Of a DNA stretch of 64,000 nt, positions 21,167-33,819 are shown one piece after another. Made by a program: the position numbers and the translations under genes. How positions within the stretch are numbered: the first letter of the stretch is position 1; each line of letters opens with the position of its first letter. This stretch comes from Euwallacea fornicatus (Eukaryota > Arthropoda > Insecta > Coleoptera > Curculionidae): positions 2,825,001-2,889,000 of the forward strand of contig NC_089546.1 of assembly GCF_040115645.1 (NCBI RefSeq), read 5' to 3'. The notes below the pieces were generated by a model. It ran no database searches. It had not been told where the DNA came from and worked only from the letters and a program-made list of their open reading frames with translations.

Positions 21167-24100
21167 TCATGAGGCATACTAAGATAGGCACGTACATCAA
21201 GTATATGCATATTTTATTCTAGAGTTAATTTTAAGCAAAAATGTTCTTATAAATTTAGATCCACAGAAGTTTTGTTTAGAATATATAGACCGATTAAAGT
21301 TGATTTTGAATTTTTTTTTAGAGTTTTTCAAAGATGGTACTGTCAATTGGTAGACTGAATTATATAAAAAAAGGGGAGAATGTTGCTAATTTTAGAGTAC
21401 GATTTCTTTTTTTTTATGCTTCAACTAAGTTACCAAAATATCTTAAAGATAGATCGTAAAATGTGTAATTTTTTGGAAATAAAATAACCTAACATAATTT
21501 TCTAATTTATTTTTAATATGTAAAAACAACATTGAATTAACAAGAGATTGCATCTAATCTACTATCTAACTTAAAACACAACAAATATCAATGCCACAAA
21601 ATTGGTTTTCAAAAGTTTGGTCGCCAACTTTTATCGCCCTGTATATCCTACAAAAAGCCTCTGTGGAATTAACTTTATAGCAAATTCTTTGCTCAACATT
21701 AAATGCAGAATAACATATTTAAAGTGTGTGTCCCTCCCCTTGAAACATGCTGCATAATAAAAATCCAGAAATGCAGAAACGTTGCAGCATTCCAAATATG
21801 TGCAGTTGATGGAGGCGAATTAAAAGTATGCAAAGTAGAAAAAGCATCTTTTTTGTAGCAAAATTAAAATTTTGAAGCGTCTTCAAAATGGAGTTGAGTC
21901 ATGAGGTAGGAGAAGAGTTTTTCGAAGTCGATCACATAAGGTGTTTAAAATTCGGTAAAATGGTCTAAAAATGTTTCTTCTATATCTTTTAGAAATGGAA
22001 AACAACACTATGATTTCTCTATTATAGAATTCGTTTTATGCAATGTTTCAAAGTTTTTTTGATGATAATTTAATAATTTAACACGGTTGCATTGATTTTA
22101 ACAAAATTTTACTCAATTTAGGTGTATCGAAATATTCAAATGAGACGATTAAAGCACAAAAAAACTCTGAAGCAAATATTTCAAAACCTTATTAAAACTT
22201 GGTTAGGTATCATACGTATGCAGTGCAATAATAGTTATAGATTCCGTCAACATGTAGGTATGCAATATCGGAGGAAAAACCACTTTTTCTATCCCAACAG
22301 AAATTTTTTAACGATAAAAGTTCTATACCTGTTTCAATATCTGTTATTGTGGTTACAGTTGTTACTTAATAATGAAAAATCCGATTTTTAATGTAATACA
22401 GATATTGTATGAATTTCTCAAAATTTTCTCTTTTTTTTAAAACTTTCCAAAGTTTGAACTTAACATCGCGGGGATTCTTAAAGCATTTTTGAATAATATC
22501 TGAAATTAACCTAAACGATGAGGATCGAGTTTCCACGTAGTCGTCAGCAGTAGCTCAAACCACCGATGTCCATTTGTTCTACTGATTCCGACTGCTGATA
22601 CCTAGCCGATGAATTTCCCATAGTTCCAATTCGCGATTGCATAATAGGTTCATTCTCTCCATGAATGACAAAGCTATTTTCCAACCAGCGGAGCATTTGT
22701 GTCAATCATTGAGTGATTAACGATCAACTCACTCAAATTGAAACTTTTTTAGCATATGGGAGCCCTACAACACTTAGTAAGTTCGTACATAGAAATTGGG
22801 GAGAAAACTTCAAAGAAAAGTTTCTTCGAAGACACGTTCTTGCAGTTAAAGTTCCTTCGGGGTGTAAATGTGCCTGGCAAATGTTAATCAAACGCACTAA
22901 TTAAAAGATAAAATCTTCACATAGTGAAGATCCAAGGAGAAGCGGAAATGAAGGAAAAAAATACGAAGGACGAAGTTAAGAAAATTTTGAATTGGAGCAC
23001 CCTTAGGATGTTGCTGTGTGCGTGATCAATCGAAGGTACTGAATCAAACTGAGAAGTGTGAAATATCGAAGACAAAGAGAAAATTTAGAAATAGAAACGG
23101 TATCGGACCACAAATTGACGATGACAACTTTCATGTATTTTATCTTTTCTTAAAACTTGACGAAATACATTATAAATCGAAAGCATCAAGTTCTGAGACT
23201 ATAATCGGGTTATAGTTTGTAAAAAGATCCAGAGCAATATCTTGGCAAATTTACGGTTATGGATGTCGACGTCCTAATTCAATTCAGACGATGGGTGCAA
23301 CTGCAGCCATCGTGGCTTGAAACTCTATTAGCAAGTTCATCGTATAGAAAACCCGAAGTTATTAGCAAATTAACTTTAGAACTTGCCGTTACGGTACATT
23401 TACTTCCACGGATGGGGCTGGTGTAAATTGTCAATGAGTGGTTTTAAAATGGAGAAGATGGGAAGGCAATGCGGCCCGTGTAATACAAACCTTCATAACG
23501 GAGGGTTGAATCTCCATTTTCCATAAATCATGCCTTCTTTTTATTATCAGTTGATTACCCATGGCTGACCGCAAAGGCAGGTCAAACCCATACAAATTAT
23601 TTTCTATATTTTATCCGGTCCACAACCTGTCGACATCCGAATATAAACGATCTTATTTACAAAAACAAATATTTTCGTTTCCAGTCGCGCGAGTCAACAC
23701 AAATTCTCGTTAAAAAATCATCGGCCAATGATAAATGACTTTCTGAATATTTAATGCTGATTAAAAAGGGTTTACAATTATTAAAATAATAATTTTGGCC
23801 CAGGGACTAATTGGCTTTTGGATTAGATTAATATTTGTTTTAATTGATTTTTTGTATGTTGGGCTTTTTGTTAGACCAGTAATTTTCGGAAGGCTCGTCT
23901 ATTTTGACGTTTCAAATGGACTGAGCATTTATCTTCGGATATAAAAACTAATGACCAGGTTAAGCGATGTTTAAAGATCAATTAGAGATTACGGGGTGGC
24001 TGGGAAAGATTAATTTCATCCGCTATCCTTTAACGCGGCTTTCAACGATACGTTAAGTATGTATTTTTTTACACGTTTGGCAATTTTTCAAGTCAGACAT

Positions 24101-24346
24101 CAAATCAAACAACAATATTATGCAATTAATCTAAATTTTAAATAAATATCATTGTGATAAATTAAACAACATACAAACGAGGGTGGAAAGTTTCCTTACT
24201 GTCTGTAATCCCTCGGCTCCGCAAGGTCGTTCCGCAAGATTAGGTCGATCCTTCCAGGTTACCTTTAGTCTCAAGCTAACTTTGATGCTGGGCCTCTCGA
24301 TAAACTGTAGAATCTCTCGTCAGAAATGAAACACTTTGCACCTCGT
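20653..24346. other. Long non-coding stretch
   Basis: No recognisable gene. An A-run followed by (TA)n lies at 21136-21168. A CCCTGTATA at about 21640 looks like a lone transposon terminus without a partner. From about 23530 to 24060 the sequence is rich in TAAT/ATTA motifs with less simple-sequence content; that is compatible with regulatory DNA but not evidence for it. A 50-codon minus-strand frame near 22540-22702 is unassigned. Confidence 0.4.
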
Positions 24347-25231
24347 TATACGTAGAGGACCAAAAGTCCCGCATAAATTCGTTAAAAAGTGGAGGAAATA
24401 TTTTTCATGAAAATGTTGGAACACGTTAACTATTATTTTAGTTGTATGTATATTTTATGATCTAACAGGTATGTACAGTGCTAACGGGAATACGAGGGTT
24501 ACCCATGTAATTGATACATGTACTTTTCAATTTTTTTCTTACGAAACCCCCTTTTATATAATGATACTTTTAAGTTCTTTGATAAATTTCAAACATATTT
24601 CATGTAACATATTAATGTCTAAATTCCATAATTATTGAACCATTTGCTCATTATGCCAATTAGAGGGGCCTCCTAGATTGCCTGACTTCACCCATCTGGA
24701 CTTTTTTATGGAATTTTCTGAAACATAGGGTGCATTTAAATGAGCTCAACAACGTAGAAAAGTTAAAAAATACAATTACTTAAGAAGCTTAACAAATACT
24801 ATATTATTAAATAGAATTATATAGAATTTAAATTGCGGGCTGGCGACTGTCAGGATGCCAACAGGGCATAGATCGCACATACAATACATGAAATTATACC
24901 ACTTTATATTGTTATTTTTTTGAGTATTAATAGTTCTGCCATAATTTCTATTTTTCCTATTTTTTTCAAAACCTGTTGAAATTAGACATGGGTACGTTAC
25001 TTGAAATATGTTCAGAATTTCCAAAAAAACTCAAAAACGTCATAATTTACGTAGAATTCCATGAGAAAAAAAAGTACATTTATCTACTATATGGGTACTG
25101 TACACATGTCTGTGACTTCAAAAAATGCACAACTAAAAACAATATTTCACGTGTTCCAGCATTTTCATGAAAAATATTTCCTTCAATTTTCAGCGACTTT
25201 ACGTGGTACTTCTGGTCCTCTATGTACAATA
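24347..25231 (+). mobile_element. Tc1/mariner-superfamily remnant with long inverted ends, copy 2
   Basis: The left arm from 24347 and right arm to 25231 are inverted copies over roughly 270 bp; the outer blocks include AGAGGACCA and GGAAATATTTTTCATGAAAATG (the latter shared almost exactly). The interior has only a damaged C-terminal transposase trace on the plus strand (PRLPDFTHLDFF near 24670-24705). It is the same family and orientation as 17395-18006. Its right TA is also the left TA of the foldback element at 25230, so one of the two inserted exactly at the edge of the other. Confidence 0.8.
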
Positions 25232-26615
25232 CGGTGTCTCATTAACCATTTAACCCTATCTAATTTCTTTATTTTTGACATTAGAGAAAAACTAGACTTC
25301 TATTTTAGGAGAAGACCTTAAAAATTGCCTCTTTGCCCTTGCCTTCACGATCCGTCCCCTTGGACGTGATATAAACTTCTTTATTTTAAATCAGACCCCC
25401 AATTTTTTTCAAATTTTCGGATTCTCGTTCAATTTTAAAGTTAGTTTATATAAGGCGTTCTATCTTTAAAATGTACAATTTTTGAATTATTTCGAAAATT
25501 TTAAAATTTTGACAACTGGAATGTCCCACAAAAATCTGTATTGTTTCCTGACTGCTGCGTATTTCTAAATCGGATTTTCCGGCTAAGAACTGACGTAATA
25601 AGCTACGTTTTGTCGTGTTCGAGTTTGAAAAATGGTCTTAAATAGGCCTCCCAATTTGCATGATTTTAAACGTCAATAACTTGCATATTTCAAATGGAAT
25701 GTCTTAACTTTTTCAACGGGATCTTGTTCAAAAATAAAAAATCTACAAGTTTTATTAACATGACCCTATCCCTAATCCTGGCTATTTGTGAGTTTCCTAA
25801 AACCGTCCTCTTTTGTAAGTCAAAACTAAGTGTTAACAGTGATATTATGAATGACGTCCCAAATTTTGATTTCTGAAAAAAAAACCGAAAGATGACGATG
25901 ATTCGAAAACTTGTATAATACATTTTTTGTACAATTTAATGCTTGTATTTGTCAAAACGGCTTGCAATATCGTTTATTCCCAAAAAGCGAAACAGGATAT
26001 GTCTGAAATTTATTTTGAATTTGATAAATAACTACAAAGATGTAATAGGACGTATCGTAAAAGATTTCCCGATCTTTCTACATCTAGATTTTTGCATTCT
26101 GAACACGATGCCATCGACAAAATTGGGACATTCTATTTGAAATAAACAAGTTATTCACGTTTGAAATCATGCAAATTCGGAGGGGTATTTCGAGAGTTGT
26201 GGAAGACTTTTTCTCAAATTCAAATACGTCAAAACGCAGCTTATTAGCTCCTCGTTTAGTCCTGAAAGGCCGTAGCGATTAGGGAACAAAACCGATTCTC
26301 GTACGACATTACAGCGGTTAATATTATTTAATTTCCGAGAATAAGTTGAAAACGGTAAATTTACAAAATAAAATACCTCACATAAACTGACCCCAGAATT
26401 TAATAGTTTAAAAACTCCAAAAATATTGGAAATTCTATTTAAAAGATGGAAGGTTAAATCATGTGCGGGGGCACGGATCACGTGGGGAGCAAGTCAACGC
26501 AGCCATTTTTAAATTCCACCCTTAAAATGAAGGGGAATTCCCACTTGATCCTTTTTACTAATGCCAAAACTAAATAAATTAATTGGCGAGTAAATAGTTA
26601 ATGGGACACCCTCTA
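25230..26615. mobile_element. 1.39-kb foldback element, arms ~630 bp, no gene
   Basis: Left arm 25230 to about 25860 and right arm about 25940-26615 are inverted copies along almost the entire element, about two thirds identical by eye. Matching landmarks include GGTGTCTCATTAACC at the left edge and GTTAATGGGACACC at the right, the ATTTGCATGATTTTAAACGT segment, and AAAACGTAGCTTATTA. Both ends are at TA. No frame resembles a transposase; the open frames here are chance readings of the arms. By its ends it was probably moved by a Tc1/mariner-type transposase. Confidence 0.85.
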
Positions 26616-27703
26616 CATTATTAATAACGATGTCTATCATCAGAATTTGTGTTAAAGCTTCAGTTTCAGATGTCGCACGTATTCAGCTGTGCTGGCAATT
26701 GCAACCAAATATTTGTCATCTTATACTATGTATGCTTTAAAGGGTTCGTACTCCGTAAACTTTGACCCATCCCATATAATATATTCTACCAGGGTATTAT
26801 GCAAATGCCTTGAAATGAAAAACGAGTCTTCCCGCCGTCCCTGCCTAATTCATAAAACTTTTTCGGTTTATCCACGTTCCCTCCTTGTGTACCTGTGGAT
26901 TAAACGGAAGAGAGTTTATTACTTGCTCCAACAGAGGGGTTACTTTTATCCTATTCAAATTGCTAATTCACACTTCTTAGAGATCACCAAATAATTCCAA
27001 AGATTTGTTGTTTTTCCTGCGAGAATGTCGGAGAAAGCTACTCTTTCCGAAGTTGAGACATAATATCTCACATACGGGGAAAAAATTTGTTATCTGACCA
27101 ATACAAATACACAAAAAACGTATGCCGTTTTTGCTCTCAGGTTTTGCCTTTCCTACGAAAACCTCTCGATTTTTTATGAATCTAAATTCACATACTGAAA
27201 TTTGTCGCTATCTTTGTCTGAACTTCTCATTACCTAGGTGTTTCCCCCTAACAATTTTTTCTTATCTGTCTCTGCCTGAGATGATCTAATCGATAATATG
27301 AAGCGTTCTTTAGGGCCGCACAATTCAGATACAATTTGCGTGACTACGGTAGCCACATTGAACAGTCATAGTTCCATGTATCTTCACGGACCGGGTCTTC
27401 ATGGTCATATTTCTCCATGGATAGGACCTTTGCGGTCATATGTGTACAAGGTGTTGCCAATTAGTAGACCAATCCGCTAATCACAGATTCCTTGAGCGAA
27501 AATAATTATAGACTTTCCTAATGCGACTTTTTCTTTTAACGCTTTATACTCACTATACAGAATGTTGAAGTTGTTAAAAATAATTTAATTTTTTAACCAC
27601 TTCAACGTTTCCTGACATACTTTAATGAAATTTTATAGCGATTCACGAGCTGATGAGCCCCAATTTTCTTATAATTTAGTTAAAAAAATTAAACACCAAA
27701 ATG
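26616..27703. other. Non-coding stretch
   Basis: No homology recognised. A 101-codon frame at 26689-26994 (plus) has no family match. A hairpin with 17-18 base arms and one mismatch lies at 27564-27606. Confidence 0.4.
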
Positions 27704-28915
27704 ATAGTGTTTTTTACCCTAAAATGTCATTTTAAGGTTAATTCAAGAACAACTTTTTTTCCAAATGGTAACTCTCTATTTTTTTACAGATCTTTGTAGA
27801 CCTTCAAAAAATGAATATCTTTTATTTAAACAATTTTTTTATTAGACACTTAGGTGCAGAGTTATCCTTGATTTTTGTCCAATTTTTGAGATGGTCGAAA
27901 TTGTGACATTCTTTTCTAGAAAAGTTTTGCAATACACATTCTGTTTAACAATCATAACAATACTTCTATCTAATAAAAAAAAGTATTTATATGATTTTTT
28001 TTATTTGGTAAATTAATTTAAGATCCTTATTTGGGAAACTTATGGAAATAAATGTTCGAAAGAATGTCCTTCCTGGTCCAAATACTTGTTCGAAAACAAT
28101 TGTTTACTCTGCGTAATATCTTCTTGTGTATCAATTGACACGCATTTTCAATTCTCCTTTTCATGTCGGCTGCAGTTGGTACTTTTACATAAACTTTGTC
28201 CTTTAAAAAACCCAAAAGGAAAAAATCTAGTTAGGTCAGATCAGACGACCTAGGAGGCCAGTGCACTGGGCTGCCCTATCCAATCCATCAATCTGGATAC
28301 GTTTCATCCAGGGCCTTACAAGACATTCTGGAAAAATGAACCGGACAGCCATCATGCTAATACCACATCACCCGTCTAATCGCAAGTGAAACTTTTTTTA
28401 ACAACTCCTGAGGATTATTACGCAAGAAATTGCGGTGCGTTTCTCCATTCAAGTTTTCTTCAATGACGAAAAGTCCGATTAAGTATTTCCCAATAATAAC
28501 TCATCAAACATTCACTGATCATCGTCTGTGATGTTTAACTGCCCTAAGTCAGTGTAGGTTTACAGTACTCCAAACATGCAGATTATGGCGATTCACTGCA
28601 CTGTGGTTTGTGAATGTGGATTTGTCCAAAAACAAAACGTTGGAGAAGACATTTGCCTTTTTAGTTAATTGTTGCTTTGCCTAATAACAAAAATTTACTC
28701 GGTTTTTGAAGGTCTACAAGAATCTGTTAAAAAATATGGAGTTGCTATTTGACTAGTTGCCTTACAATTACCTTAAAATAACGTTTTGACTAAAAGTCAC
28801 TACCTTCGTGACATGTCCCCCTCTTTACCGGACAACTTTTATTTGAAACTTTTTTTATACAACTTACCGCTTTTGAATAATCTTCAATTACAGTTTTAAA
28901 TGGGACACCCTGTAT
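27704..28915 (-). mobile_element. DD41D-like element, outer left end missing
   Basis: The right inverted end runs from about 28690 to the TA at 28914-28915 (ACACCCTGTA). The inner part of the matching left end is at about 27704-27860; its outermost ~130 bp are gone, as judged by comparison with the related element at 42626, which keeps them. The two elements share the sequence from about 27704 to 28400 in the same orientation. A half-length transposase lies between the ends on the minus strand. Confidence 0.85.
28027..28665 (-). pseudogene. Transposase, catalytic half, minus strand
   Basis: Reads from about 28665 downward. First acidic motif region LDKSTFTNHSAVNRHNLHVWS, with Lys where the catalytic Asp-Glu pair normally gives SDES; GLFVIEENLNGE; second Asp in HDGCPVHFSRMS; WIG and VHWPPRSSDLT; a stop; LDFFLLGFLKDKVYV with the third Asp; a helix MKRRIENACQLIHKKILRRV. 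Spacing between the second and third Asp is 41. The DNA-binding half is absent and the right inverted end joins almost directly to the catalytic half, so this is an internal deletion. Only single-base stops interrupt most of it, so it is less decayed than most copies here. Confidence 0.85.
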
Positions 28916-29755
28916 AGGTACAAGTTTCGTGTTCCATTACGACATGCGAAAAATTCCCCCGTGGAACTGTTGTACAACTCTTAGAAATGTGGATCTAAAA
29001 TTGCCCACCCTCTTACATGTATTTGAAAAATGGCACGTATTGTTCAGCAGAAATCAAAACAGTTGCCCAGCAGTTGACTCTGCTGAATACAGCTATTAAA
29101 TCTATTTTACACAGCTATTCAAGTTAACTTTGACATAAAAAATAAATATAAATGCACGTAAAAGCTAACTTACCTTATTTTCTAAAGTGTTACATCTTAA
29201 TACATGTCGAGATCGTTATATCCATCGTAAGCAAAAGCTCTTCTTACAGTTACGCTTTTTTGAGCAAACACGGACTTGTTGGTATTTTTGCGTTAAGGGT
29301 CTATATTTTTTCTTTTGGAAAAGTTACACAACTGTCATATCAAAACAGTTTACATCGAACAGAAGCCTTGCCAAACGACTACAAACGTCCTGAAGTATGA
29401 ACAATAGCTGTCCTTTCGAAATTACACTTTGTGAGTGTAAGTATTTATGTTATCTGAGTATTCACGAAAATGCTAAAATACATTAATATTTTGATCTGTG
29501 GCATCAAAAAATTCTTGAAAACAAAAAAAAACAAGAGTATGGATGCGTTGTGATCATGAAATGAGGCATGAAGATCTTTGAACTGTGCATACCACATTGG
29601 CAATTTCTGATCACCACAAGCTCTTTCAAATTTCTTCGATTTTGATTATCATATCAGCATAGTAGCAAAATGAAAGCAAAAGCATAAATATTCATGGTAC
29701 TTTGGTATTGTTAAACAACTTGCTCTCGGAAAGCTCTTACATTTGGCTCTTAAAG
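28916..29755. other. Non-coding stretch
   Basis: No homology recognised; two overlapping plus-strand frames of 68 and 82 codons at 29152-29400 are not supported by any family signature. Confidence 0.4.
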
Positions 29756-30598
29756 TACAAAGTGTCCCAAAAATATACCGACAAACTTTAACGGTTGTGG
29801 GAGAAATCAATACAACTTTTTTTCCTTAATAAACACATGCAAAGGCACCGCAAAGACGCCATTAGAGTAGTCGAACAAAGAAAATATTTTAAGTTACATC
29901 AATTAGATACTCCCGTCTTTCATTGAATATTTTTTTATCTCACCTACGTTTGTTATTGACGAATCCAAATATTTCTTTATTACAATTAGAAAATCCAAAA
30001 ATGCCAATTGTAAGACGGTAGTGAATATTTTTTGCACAATTCGATTATTTAGTTGGCACAGTGGCACTCATTCTGTTGATTTTTAAATTAAAATTTGAAT
30101 TAAAAAGGGATGTTCATTTTTCATTTGAAGAACTTAGCGATTTGGCACCCATGGATTGGAACTGGAAGTCTTGTCATCTGGCCCGTACATTCTCCTGATT
30201 TCAACTCCGTCGACTTTTTCTTTTGGTGCTAACTCAAATCTCCAGCATATGAAACGCCTATTCGTAATGAGGAAGATCTTTTAACAAGAATAACGACAAG
30301 TTGCACATATCTAGAAGCTATTCTCGGAATGGTATTCGTGAGTTAATCAGCCGACGGTGCAATCTTTGTATCGAAGCGAACGGTCAACTTTTTGAAGAAT
30401 CATTGTAAATCGTCGATTATTTATCAATAAAACAACGTCTAATAGGGACAAAAAGGAATTATAATGACCAAAACCACATTACTTTTTTCTGCTAAAACGG
30501 CTTATTTGCAGGCAAATGTTCAGTTAAGAAATAGAATTTGTGTTGATGTTTTCCACAACCTCTTAAAATTTGTCGGGATATTTTTTGAATATCCTGTA
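29756..30598 (+). mobile_element. 843-bp Tc1/mariner-superfamily deletion derivative
   Basis: Ends at TA 29756-29757 and 30597-30598. The left end (CAAAGTGTCCC, then CCGACAAACTTTAACGGTTGTGG) pairs with the right end (CCACAACCTCTTAAAATTTGTCGGG, then ATCCTG) over about 60 bp with mismatches. The interior carries a C-terminal transposase piece on the plus strand and otherwise AT-rich filler. Confidence 0.8.
30150..30412 (+). pseudogene. C-terminal transposase piece in the 843-bp element
   Basis: WIGTGSLVIWPVHSPDFNSVDFFFW, a stop where Gly would follow, then LKSPAYETPIRNEEDLLTRI, and near the end a frame change into RRCNLCIEANG. This is the last third of a DD41D-like transposase including the third Asp. 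The first two acidic residues are not present. Confidence 0.75.
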
Positions 30599-31549
30599 TA
30601 TCAGACAATTTTATCACGAATAGATTATGTGGCATTGGAACCACACAAAACAGATGGCATTCCGAAGGCTTGAAGGCGGAATGCGAAATCGAACTTCAGA
30701 AAGCTTTTGTACTAAATTAATGTTAAATTCTCAAGGTTATTGTTTGTGTATAAAACATTTCCTTTTGATAAGTATCAACTTAGGCACCAAATGGTCATAA
30801 AGAGACTCCAGTTACCATCTGCCACATGACCCAACTTCTGTTTTAAGCCATAAGGCGGCAAATTCAGACGAAAGAGACATGCTTGCGTCCAATTACCTCC
30901 GACACGGTTTCCGCACTTATAAAGGTATTATTTCAGGTTATTACAATACCTCCGGCATTTAGGTAGAAAAAAAATTCAAACCGGCTAATTTAGTTCCCAA
31001 AAAATCCAACAGATTACATGAAAAAGTCTTCTGTTGCACCTCAATTTGTGTGTGTTTCATGCAACGGCACTTTAGGAAATTTCACAAAACCGGACGGTTA
31101 GTATTGCTTAATTTAACTAAAAATGGGTTTTTAATCATTTGATCGAACCCAAACCCGCCTTTACACAAGCAAATCTAATTCAACGTGGCAGTGGGGCATA
31201 AATATTCAAGGGCCATAAATAATACTTACTCCGATTAACAGGGTCGAGCACTATTTACGTCCTTGAGACCGCGTAATGTGCCAAAATGGTGCTTTAAATT
31301 ACATTAGCAAAAGGGCACTGGGCCCGATATTAATGGCCCTGTAAGTCTATTAGAGGTTTTTACTTATTCAACTTCGACAGTCACGTGTTTCAAACAGAAG
31401 GGGGGTTTAAATTTTCATCTGTGTTTTGTCGAATATTCATTCAATTAGGGAGAATATTAAAGGGCTGAGAAGGTCAATGGTAGAATTACGAGGATAGTCC
31501 TAGAAGTACCCGACTTAACACTTAAAAAAAAAGTTTGGAAAATATTACG
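30599..31549. other. Non-coding stretch of even composition
   Basis: No gene. Between about 31130 and 31370 the sequence is more complex and less AT-rich, with repeated CATAAA/CCATAAA motifs near 31196-31225. This is the sort of sequence found in insect regulatory DNA, but nothing here proves that role. Confidence 0.4.
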
Positions 31550-32565
31550 TTATTTTTCAATATACTTTTCTTTGAGATTGACACACTTTTCCCGGTGATG
31601 CTCTGTTCCTTCTAGATTCTGTTTGAAAAAAGAAGCTTCTGATGTTTCAAAATAGGCATCAACCTCGGATTCTACCTCTTCATTATTGGCAAATCTCTGT
31701 CTATCGAGCAATTTTTTCAAGTTTGGCAATAGAAAATACTGCCAGGAGGCTAAATCTGGCGAATAGGGTGGCCGAGGAAAAAATTATAAATTGAGTTAAA
31801 GAATCTTTGACATCGAGATAACGAAAGTGTGAGAATCAAAACAAGACCTCCTTTTTCCCCAAATGCAGTAGATTTTCATGATATCTTCGCTCAAACGCTG
31901 TAATAAATCTGTACAATATTATCTGTTTATTGTTTTTTCTTTAGGAAGATAATCAATAAAAATTACCAAGTGCAACCCAAAAAAACCGAAGCCATCACCT
32001 TTCCTGTAAATATAGCGGTTTCCGCCTTCTTTGGAGGCGATCCTCCCATTTGAGTCCATTATTTTGCCCGCTCTTGCGTCTCAAGTGTGAAATGATAGAG
32101 CCACGTTTCATCCATGATTATGGATCGGCACAAAAACTTAGTTTGATTACTGCAAAACTTTGCCAAACAATCCCTTGAAATGTCCTCACGGTGCCGTTTT
32201 TGTTCAGTTGAGAGTAATTGCGGCACCTATTTTGCGCACAGTTTTGTCATATCCAATTGTTTGGTCAAAATACGACGTAGAGGACTTTTTGAAGTACCTA
32301 CATATCTTCCTGTACATTTTTATGAAATTTCACGAAAGTATCTAGAGTTGTGAAATCTGGAGTGTCACTGGATCCATCACTGTGGAGTTCGTCATTTCAA
32401 TCTCGGCAGACAACAGCCTCAAACTCAGCTACCCCACATTTTGCAGCTATTTAACGAAGGTTCAGATTCCCCCACAGCAGAGTCTGACTCCACTTCGATG
32501 TTGGATAGACTAAGACCATTTAAATGAAAGCATTGAATCACGCATTGATGGATCATTTCTTCCAT
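31550..32565 (-). pseudogene. Nearly full-length decayed mariner (DD34D) transposase
   Basis: On the minus strand, M-EEMIHQCVIQCFHLNGLSLSN starts at 32565, the mariner first helix-turn-helix. Frame changes lead through TTLDTFVKFHK and a KLCAK..VPQLLSTEQKRHREDIS segment (about 32160-32250) to MDETWL-like first acidic motif remnants near 32115, then GKVMASVFLG, a heavily damaged second motif, HPIRQI/YSPDLAP-like sequence near 31765, and a C-terminal EKCVNLKEKYIEK ending at 31550. The span, 1016 bp, equals a normal mariner gene, so lesions are point changes and small indels. I did not find convincing terminal repeats. Confidence 0.8.
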
Positions 32566-33185
32566 GTTCACAAAATCTCTAAGAGCTTCCACTAAAACCG
32601 GCTCCAAAATACACACAAATTAAATTAGCACCCTCAGGCTTTAGACATAAGCTGTTTAAGGTTAATTTTTTTTTAATACAGACAAATTTGTAACAAAAAA
32701 AATGCCATCTATATGTTAGGTTGCGGACTGCCTGGGACCATCCTTGTATAATGGAAAATGTGATGGAGGCAGAAACACCACTTCTTACCCCTTATCATAA
32801 AGTTAAAAATTTTGTGTTGTCAGTAGTTGCGGTGGTTATGAGACGTGTGAGATGCAGAGAATCTCACATAAAGTCGAAAAACTAAAACATTCTTAAAAAA
32901 CATACTTATTTATTCGGAATAATAATAAAAACCAGTTTTGTATTGTCGAGATCTCAGATTACCGATCTTTTGATTGGAAATTAGTACGATGTGCGTTCCA
33001 CTTCCGCATTTTAATCCTGAAGAATGAAATGCTGTATGAAACACTTGAAAAAGTTTTATACTGTGTAACTCTGCATTACTCTCCCACCCCTCCCTTGTTA
33101 ATTTTTTAACATTTTTTTTAAATTCATAAGCAGCATTAAATAGGACAAAATGTACTATCTTTCGATATTTCGTTTTGTTTTTGCT
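32566..33185. other. Nothing recognised
   Basis: AT-rich sequence without homology or clear structure. Confidence 0.4.
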
Positions 33186-33712
33186 ATCAGTAGCGCAAAA
33201 TGGTCGAATGGTCTTTCAAAATCACATTGGATAGTGTATTGCGATTAAAAACGTATCAAATATTTTTTAGAAAAACAGCTATAAATTTGGTCGAAAATGC
33301 AATAGAAACTCTATTAAATATATAGTACGGAAAGAATGAAAAAACTGGTTTGTTGATAGGAAATTGGTTTGTTATCGATTTCTTGCTTATAAACAGCATT
33401 TGGTAAAAAAATAAATAAAGAAATAAATAAAAATAACCCAAGACGGTTGGCGAATACAAAATGGTAAACAAACGAATTTCTTATCAACGAACGCATTTTT
33501 TCGTTGGTTATGTGTTATTTAAAGTGAATTTTTATTCAATTTTTTACGACGATTATAATTGTTTTTCTCAAAAACTAATCGATAAATTTTTTATCGCAAC
33601 ACACCAATGAATATAGTTTATAAAGACCTTTAATTTGAGGTGGTCCTTGACCCATGTTTCACTGTAAAAAAAATTGAGCCATTTTGCACTGCCAGTGGCG
33701 TTAGCAGTATTT
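33186..33712. mobile_element. Short foldback element, no gene
   Basis: The left end (GCAAAATGG at 33194, ATAGTGTATTGCGAT near 33231) and the right end, read in reverse (GCAAAATGGCTC from about 33690, GGTGTGTTGCGAT near 33600), are inverted copies. The inner parts, TTTGTTGATAGGAAATTGG at 33349 and its counterpart near 33480, continue the symmetry toward the centre at about 33420. Arms are about 240 bp with a roughly 35-bp length difference near the outer end. 4869-5215 is a second member. It has no coding capacity. Confidence 0.7.
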
Positions 33713-33806
33713 AAGAAAATAAAGAAATGTTTAAATACAGTGTTTTGTGTCGTATTTAATAATGTTTTAACGAAATTGTGAAAAAAAATTCGTGAAAAAA
33801 TTAAGA

Positions 33807-33819
33807 GGGGGGGGGGGGG
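33807..33819 (+). repeat. Run of 13 G
   Basis: An uninterrupted G13 tract followed by a G-rich purine stretch to about 33838. Length is likely to be unreliable in sequencing. Confidence 0.9.

Noticed and set aside
22540..22702. 50-codon minus-strand frame of protein-like composition
   Set aside because: Short, stop immediately upstream, no acceptor or donor found.
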